64,000 nt of DNA, from assembly GCA_963773585.1 (NCBI GenBank), contig CAVZBR010000006.1:248001-312000 (forward strand), read 5' to 3'. Positions 61,854-64,000 of the stretch are shown here, piece after piece. Each line of letters begins with the position of its first letter. Positions within the stretch are counted from its first letter, which is position 1. The stretch comes from CAVXJN01 sp963773585. Lineage in GTDB: Bacteria; Pseudomonadota; Gammaproteobacteria; JASBUN01. The position numbers were made by a program, and so were the translations under genes. The notes beneath the pieces were generated by a model. It was not told the origin of the DNA, made no database searches, and worked only from the letters and a program-made list of their open reading frames with translations.

Positions 61854-64000
61854 ATGGCTGGCAACGGCTTCACAGACGAATCGATGCTCGAGCTGTTCCG
61901 GACCGAATTGGCGACGCACACCTCCAGCATGCGCGCGGAACTGGCGGCGCCAGAGCGCGATCGCCGAGACGCGGAGATTGCGCAACGCTTGAAACGCGCC
62001 GCCCACTCGGTAAAAGGCGCGGCGCGCCTGGTCGGAGCCGGAGTGGCCGCGGAACTCGCCCATGCACTGGAGAACGTGTTCGCGGCGGCCGGTCAGGGGA
62101 AACTGGAACTACACGGCGACTCCGCCGCGACGCTGCTACAGGGGGTTGATCTATTGGCGCGCATCGCCGCCGACGACAGCCAGGAGGACAACGCCCTGGA
62201 CCGCGAGGCGGAATCGTTTACCGCAGTAGTCGACACGTTGCTCGATCAAGCTGCCACCCCGGCAGCCTCCGTCCCCCCGCCCGCGTCCACCCCGCCGCCG
62301 ACGCGACCGGCCCCAGCGACGGCAGCCGACTCCGGAATGCTCGATCTGTTCTGCGCCGAAATCGAGGCGCAAACCAGTGCCCTCGGCGAATCTCTGCTGG
62401 TTCTGGAACGTGAGCCGCAGGACACCGCTGCACTGGAGCGGTTGATGCGCGCGGCACATTCAATCAAAGGCGCGGCCCGCATGATCGGCGTGGCACCCGC
62501 CGTACAACTCGCCCACGCCATGGAAGACTGCTTTGTCGCCGCACAAAACAACGCGCTGCAATTGCAACCCGCCGACGTCGATCTACTGCTCGCAGGCACC
62601 GACGCCCTGCGCGGGCTGGGCGCCGAACTCATGGAAAATCCCGAGGCGCAAGTCGCTCCCGAGCTCACCGCGTCCATCGCCGCGCTATGCACACCCGGAC
62701 GAACACCGCCGGCAGCAGTCGGTGAGCCTACTTGCGCGCCGAAACGCGAGCGCGAATCCGAAACGCCCGAGCCGTCCGCCGCGGCTTCCCGAGTCGTGCG
62801 CATCAGCGCCGATCGGGTCAATCGATTGGTCGGCTTGACCGGCGAACTGACCGTAACCAGCCGCTGGGTGCGCGTGCACGCCGATTCGCTGCTGGGACTG
62901 AAGAAACGTCAAAGCGATCTGATTGCCGTCATAGACCGATTGCGTGCCGTAGTGGAACAGAGCACCCTGAGCGATCTCGCCAACAACCTGCTCAACGACG
63001 CACAAAAGCTTGCGTACGGTTGCCGCCACAACATGGCACAACGGCTGACGGAGCTGGAAGAGTTCGATCGCCGCGCGAGTAATGTGTCGAACCGCTTGAA
63101 CCACGAAGTCATCGCCAGCCGTATGCGCCCTTTCAGCGACGGGGTGCAGGGCTTTCCGCGCCTGGTGCGCGACGTCGCGCGTAGCCTCGACAAGCAAGTA
63201 GAGTTGGTGATTCGCGGCCGCGACACCCAGGTGGACCGCGACATCCTGGAGAAAATCGAGGCACCGCTGAATCATATCCTGCGCAACGCGATCGACCACG
63301 GCATCGAGTCGCCGGGCGAACGTACCGCAGCCGGAAAACCGGCATACGGCTCGATCCTCCTGGAGGCCTATCACAGCGCGGGAATGCTCACCGTAGTGGT
63401 GTCCGACGATGGCCGCGGCGTCGACATGGACGCGCTGAGGTCGAAGATCGTTCGCAAAAACATGGTCAACGAGCGCATGGCCGCGGAACTCTTGGAGACC
63501 GAATTGCTGGATTTCCTGTTTCTACCGGCATTTTCTACCCGCGAATCGATATCCGAAATATCCGGTCGTGGCGTCGGCCTGGATGTCGTTCACAACGTAG
63601 TGCAGGAAATGCGCGGTCATATCCGCGCCAGCAGCGCCGCCGGACAGGGAATGCGGATTCAGCTCCAATTGCCGCTAGCGCTGTCCGTGTTGCGCACCCT
63701 GACAGTGGAGGTGGGCGGCGAACTGTATGCATTCCCGCTGGCCCGGATCGAAAATATTCTCCGCATCTCGCGCGACGCCGTACAGACGCTGGAAGATCGA
63801 CAGTTCGTCACCACGAGCGACGGCCGCCACATCGGTTTGGTATACGGCGGCCAGGTATTCGATCAAGCGGGCGGCGGCAGCCCGGACGCGGTACTGCCCC
63901 TGGTTGTGATCGGCGGGCGCGGTCGCAGTTATGGCGTGATCGTCGACCGCTTCCTGAGCGAACGCGATCTTGCAGTACACACCATCGATCCGCGACTCGG
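61854..64000 (+). CDS. wspE: WspE, CheA-type histidine kinase with two Hpt domains, 3' end outside window
   Basis: The first 715 residues are in the window, translated from ATG 61854. Two Hpt motifs: AAHSVKGAARLVG (His51) and AAHSIKGAARMIG (His202), separated by a Pro/Ala linker. Then kinase N-box APLNHILRNAIDHGIES, G1 VSDDGRGVD and G2 SGRGVGLDVV, and the start of the CheW-like P5 domain (LTVEVGGELYAFPLARIE). A receiver domain is expected beyond the edge, and wspF/wspR after it. Phosphorylates WspR to make cyclic-di-GMP. Confidence 0.9.
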   Translation, partial: MAGNGFTDESMLELFRTELATHTSSMRAELAAPERDRRDAEIAQRLKRAAHSVKGAARLVGAGVAAELAHALENVFAAAGQGKLELHGDSAATLLQGVDLLARIAADDSQEDNALDREAESFTAVVDTLLDQAATPAASVPPPASTPPPTRPAPATAADSGMLDLFCAEIEAQTSALGESLLVLEREPQDTAALERLMRAAHSIKGAARMIGVAPAVQLAHAMEDCFVAAQNNALQLQPADVDLLLAGTDALRGLGAELMENPEAQVAPELTASIAALCTPGRTPPAAVGEPTCAPKRERESETPEPSAAASRVVRISADRVNRLVGLTGELTVTSRWVRVHADSLLGLKKRQSDLIAVIDRLRAVVEQSTLSDLANNLLNDAQKLAYGCRHNMAQRLTELEEFDRRASNVSNRLNHEVIASRMRPFSDGVQGFPRLVRDVARSLDKQVELVIRGRDTQVDRDILEKIEAPLNHILRNAIDHGIESPGERTAAGKPAYGSILLEAYHSAGMLTVVVSDDGRGVDMDALRSKIVRKNMVNERMAAELLETELLDFLFLPAFSTRESISEISGRGVGLDVVHNVVQEMRGHIRASSAAGQGMRIQLQLPLALSVLRTLTVEVGGELYAFPLARIENILRISRDAVQTLEDRQFVTTSDGRHIGLVYGGQVFDQAGGGSPDAVLPLVVIGGRGRSYGVIVDRFLSERDLAVHTIDPRL

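Overview
The window reads as a chromosome segment of a chemolithoautotrophic, sulfur-oxidising gammaproteobacterium. Four things point there: a complete alpha-carboxysome (cso) locus with form IA RuBisCO, oxidative-type dissimilatory sulfite reductase (DsrAB), a copper nitrite reductase cluster, and the gammaproteobacterial order cinA(pncC)-recA-recX-alaS-lysC-csrA-tRNA-Ser-tRNA-Arg. The genus cannot be fixed from the sequence alone.

Layout. 1-3.5 kb: tail of an exopolysaccharide operon (chain-length determinant, frameshifted export protein, initiating sugar-phosphate transferase). 4.2-6.8 kb: a secreted EF-hand protein, a COG0523 metal GTPase and a GntR/UTRA regulator. 7.1-10.0 kb: class II aldolase, CbbY-like HAD phosphatase and DUF1537 sugar-acid kinase. 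10.1-12.5 kb: a class II aldolase homologue that has lost its catalytic residues and is fused to a Dabb domain, divergent from cbbR. 12.5-28.8 kb: one long leftward carboxysome/CO2-concentrating operon: cbbLS, csoS2, csoSCA, csoS4AB, three csoS1 genes, bacterioferritin-like gene, acRAF, mcdA, mcdB, dabB, a third membrane gene, dabA, a CPII-like PII protein, csoS1D and a Nudix hydrolase. A small divergent gene at 29.2 kb carries a peptide resembling the RuBisCO-binding N-repeat of CsoS2.

30-37 kb: leftward dsrA-dsrB-CBS-dsrC-dsrC2-DUF2249-nnrS-nnrS. 37-41 kb: LysR, NsrR and MarR regulators and a ClC channel. 41-46 kb: a membrane-anchored unknown, a cytochrome c, then nirK with two cytochromes and a two-domain multicopper oxidase, in mirror order to the ncgABC-nirK cluster of Nitrosomonas. 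46-57.5 kb: housekeeping genes and two tRNAs, with REP-like repeats carrying tRNA-Ser fragments, then pncC, a PilZ protein and mutS. 57.6-64 kb: wspABCDE, a surface-sensing chemosensory system for cyclic-di-GMP signalling; wspE runs off the right edge.

How it fits together. CbbR can be linked to three near-identical ~44 bp operator-like sequences, one beside cbbR/pseudo-aldolase and two in front of cbbL. The leftward operon supplies DIC uptake (DabAB), carboxysome shell and cargo, RuBisCO assembly (acRAF) and carboxysome positioning (McdAB). Sulfite oxidation by reverse Dsr would provide electrons, and the NsrR-linked NirK/NnrS genes deal with nitrite and NO. The most unusual items are the CbbR-linked pseudo-aldolase-Dabb fusion, the small N-repeat-like protein, and a DsrC whose stop codon appears to have been lost so that its C-terminal redox arm is buried behind a 17-residue tail.
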